Positions 7,001 to 7,001 of a stretch of 7,001 nt of DNA are shown piece by piece. The stretch spans positions 1 to 7,001 of the forward strand of contig CAMLRH010000137.1 in assembly GCA_946482375.1 (NCBI GenBank), written 5' to 3'. The stretch's first letter is position 1. The number at the start of each line of letters is the position of its first letter. Both the position numbers and the translations under genes were made by a program. The notes under the pieces are model-generated. The model saw only the letters and a list, made by a program, of their open reading frames with translations, had not been told where the DNA came from and made no database searches. Source of the DNA: an uncultured Caulobacteraceae bacterium. Lineage in GTDB: Bacteria > Pseudomonadota > Alphaproteobacteria > Caulobacterales > Caulobacteraceae.

Positions 7001-7001
7001 G

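Overview
The window is a compact, very GC-rich bacterial chromosome segment with almost every base assigned to genes or short intergenic repeats. A PopZ-type polar organizing protein lying between a TolC-family outer-membrane channel and valyl-tRNA synthetase, strong G/C preference at third codon positions, and two alphaproteobacterial-style palindromic repeats all point to the Caulobacteraceae (Caulobacter/Brevundimonas-like). From memory, C. crescentus has the same rsaF-type gene next to popZ, so this looks like conserved core chromosome and not an island.

Layout: (1) bases 2-1471 (+), 3' part of a TolC-family outer-membrane efflux/type I secretion channel, cut by the left edge inside its signal peptide; (2) 1472-1543, short popZ leader with a perfect hairpin; (3) 1544-2056 (+), popZ; (4) 2061-2163, a long imperfect inverted repeat whose arms each fold as a small hairpin; (5) 2194-4857 (+), valS, complete, with the start placed downstream of the repeat; (6) 4857-4973, a second, unrelated repeat that can be drawn as a four-way-junction cloverleaf with a 27-bp outer stem; (7) 5070-6827 (+), a complete class I adenylate-forming acyl-CoA ligase with a clear ribosome binding site; (8) 6824-7000 (-), the C-terminal end of an amidase-signature enzyme, converging on the ligase so tightly that the two stop codons share one CTAG.

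The genes do not form an evident single pathway: envelope export, pole organization/chromosome anchoring, translation and acyl-CoA activation sit side by side. The intergenic repeats on both sides of valS suggest that popZ, valS and the ligase may be separate or attenuated transcription units. I found no mobile element, CRISPR array, tRNA/rRNA or obviously undescribed system. The most interesting items are small-scale: the cloverleaf repeat, the repeat-encoded false N-terminus of valS, the shared CTAG stop, a calcium-loop-like motif in the channel's predicted surface loop, and the two-part PopZ linker.
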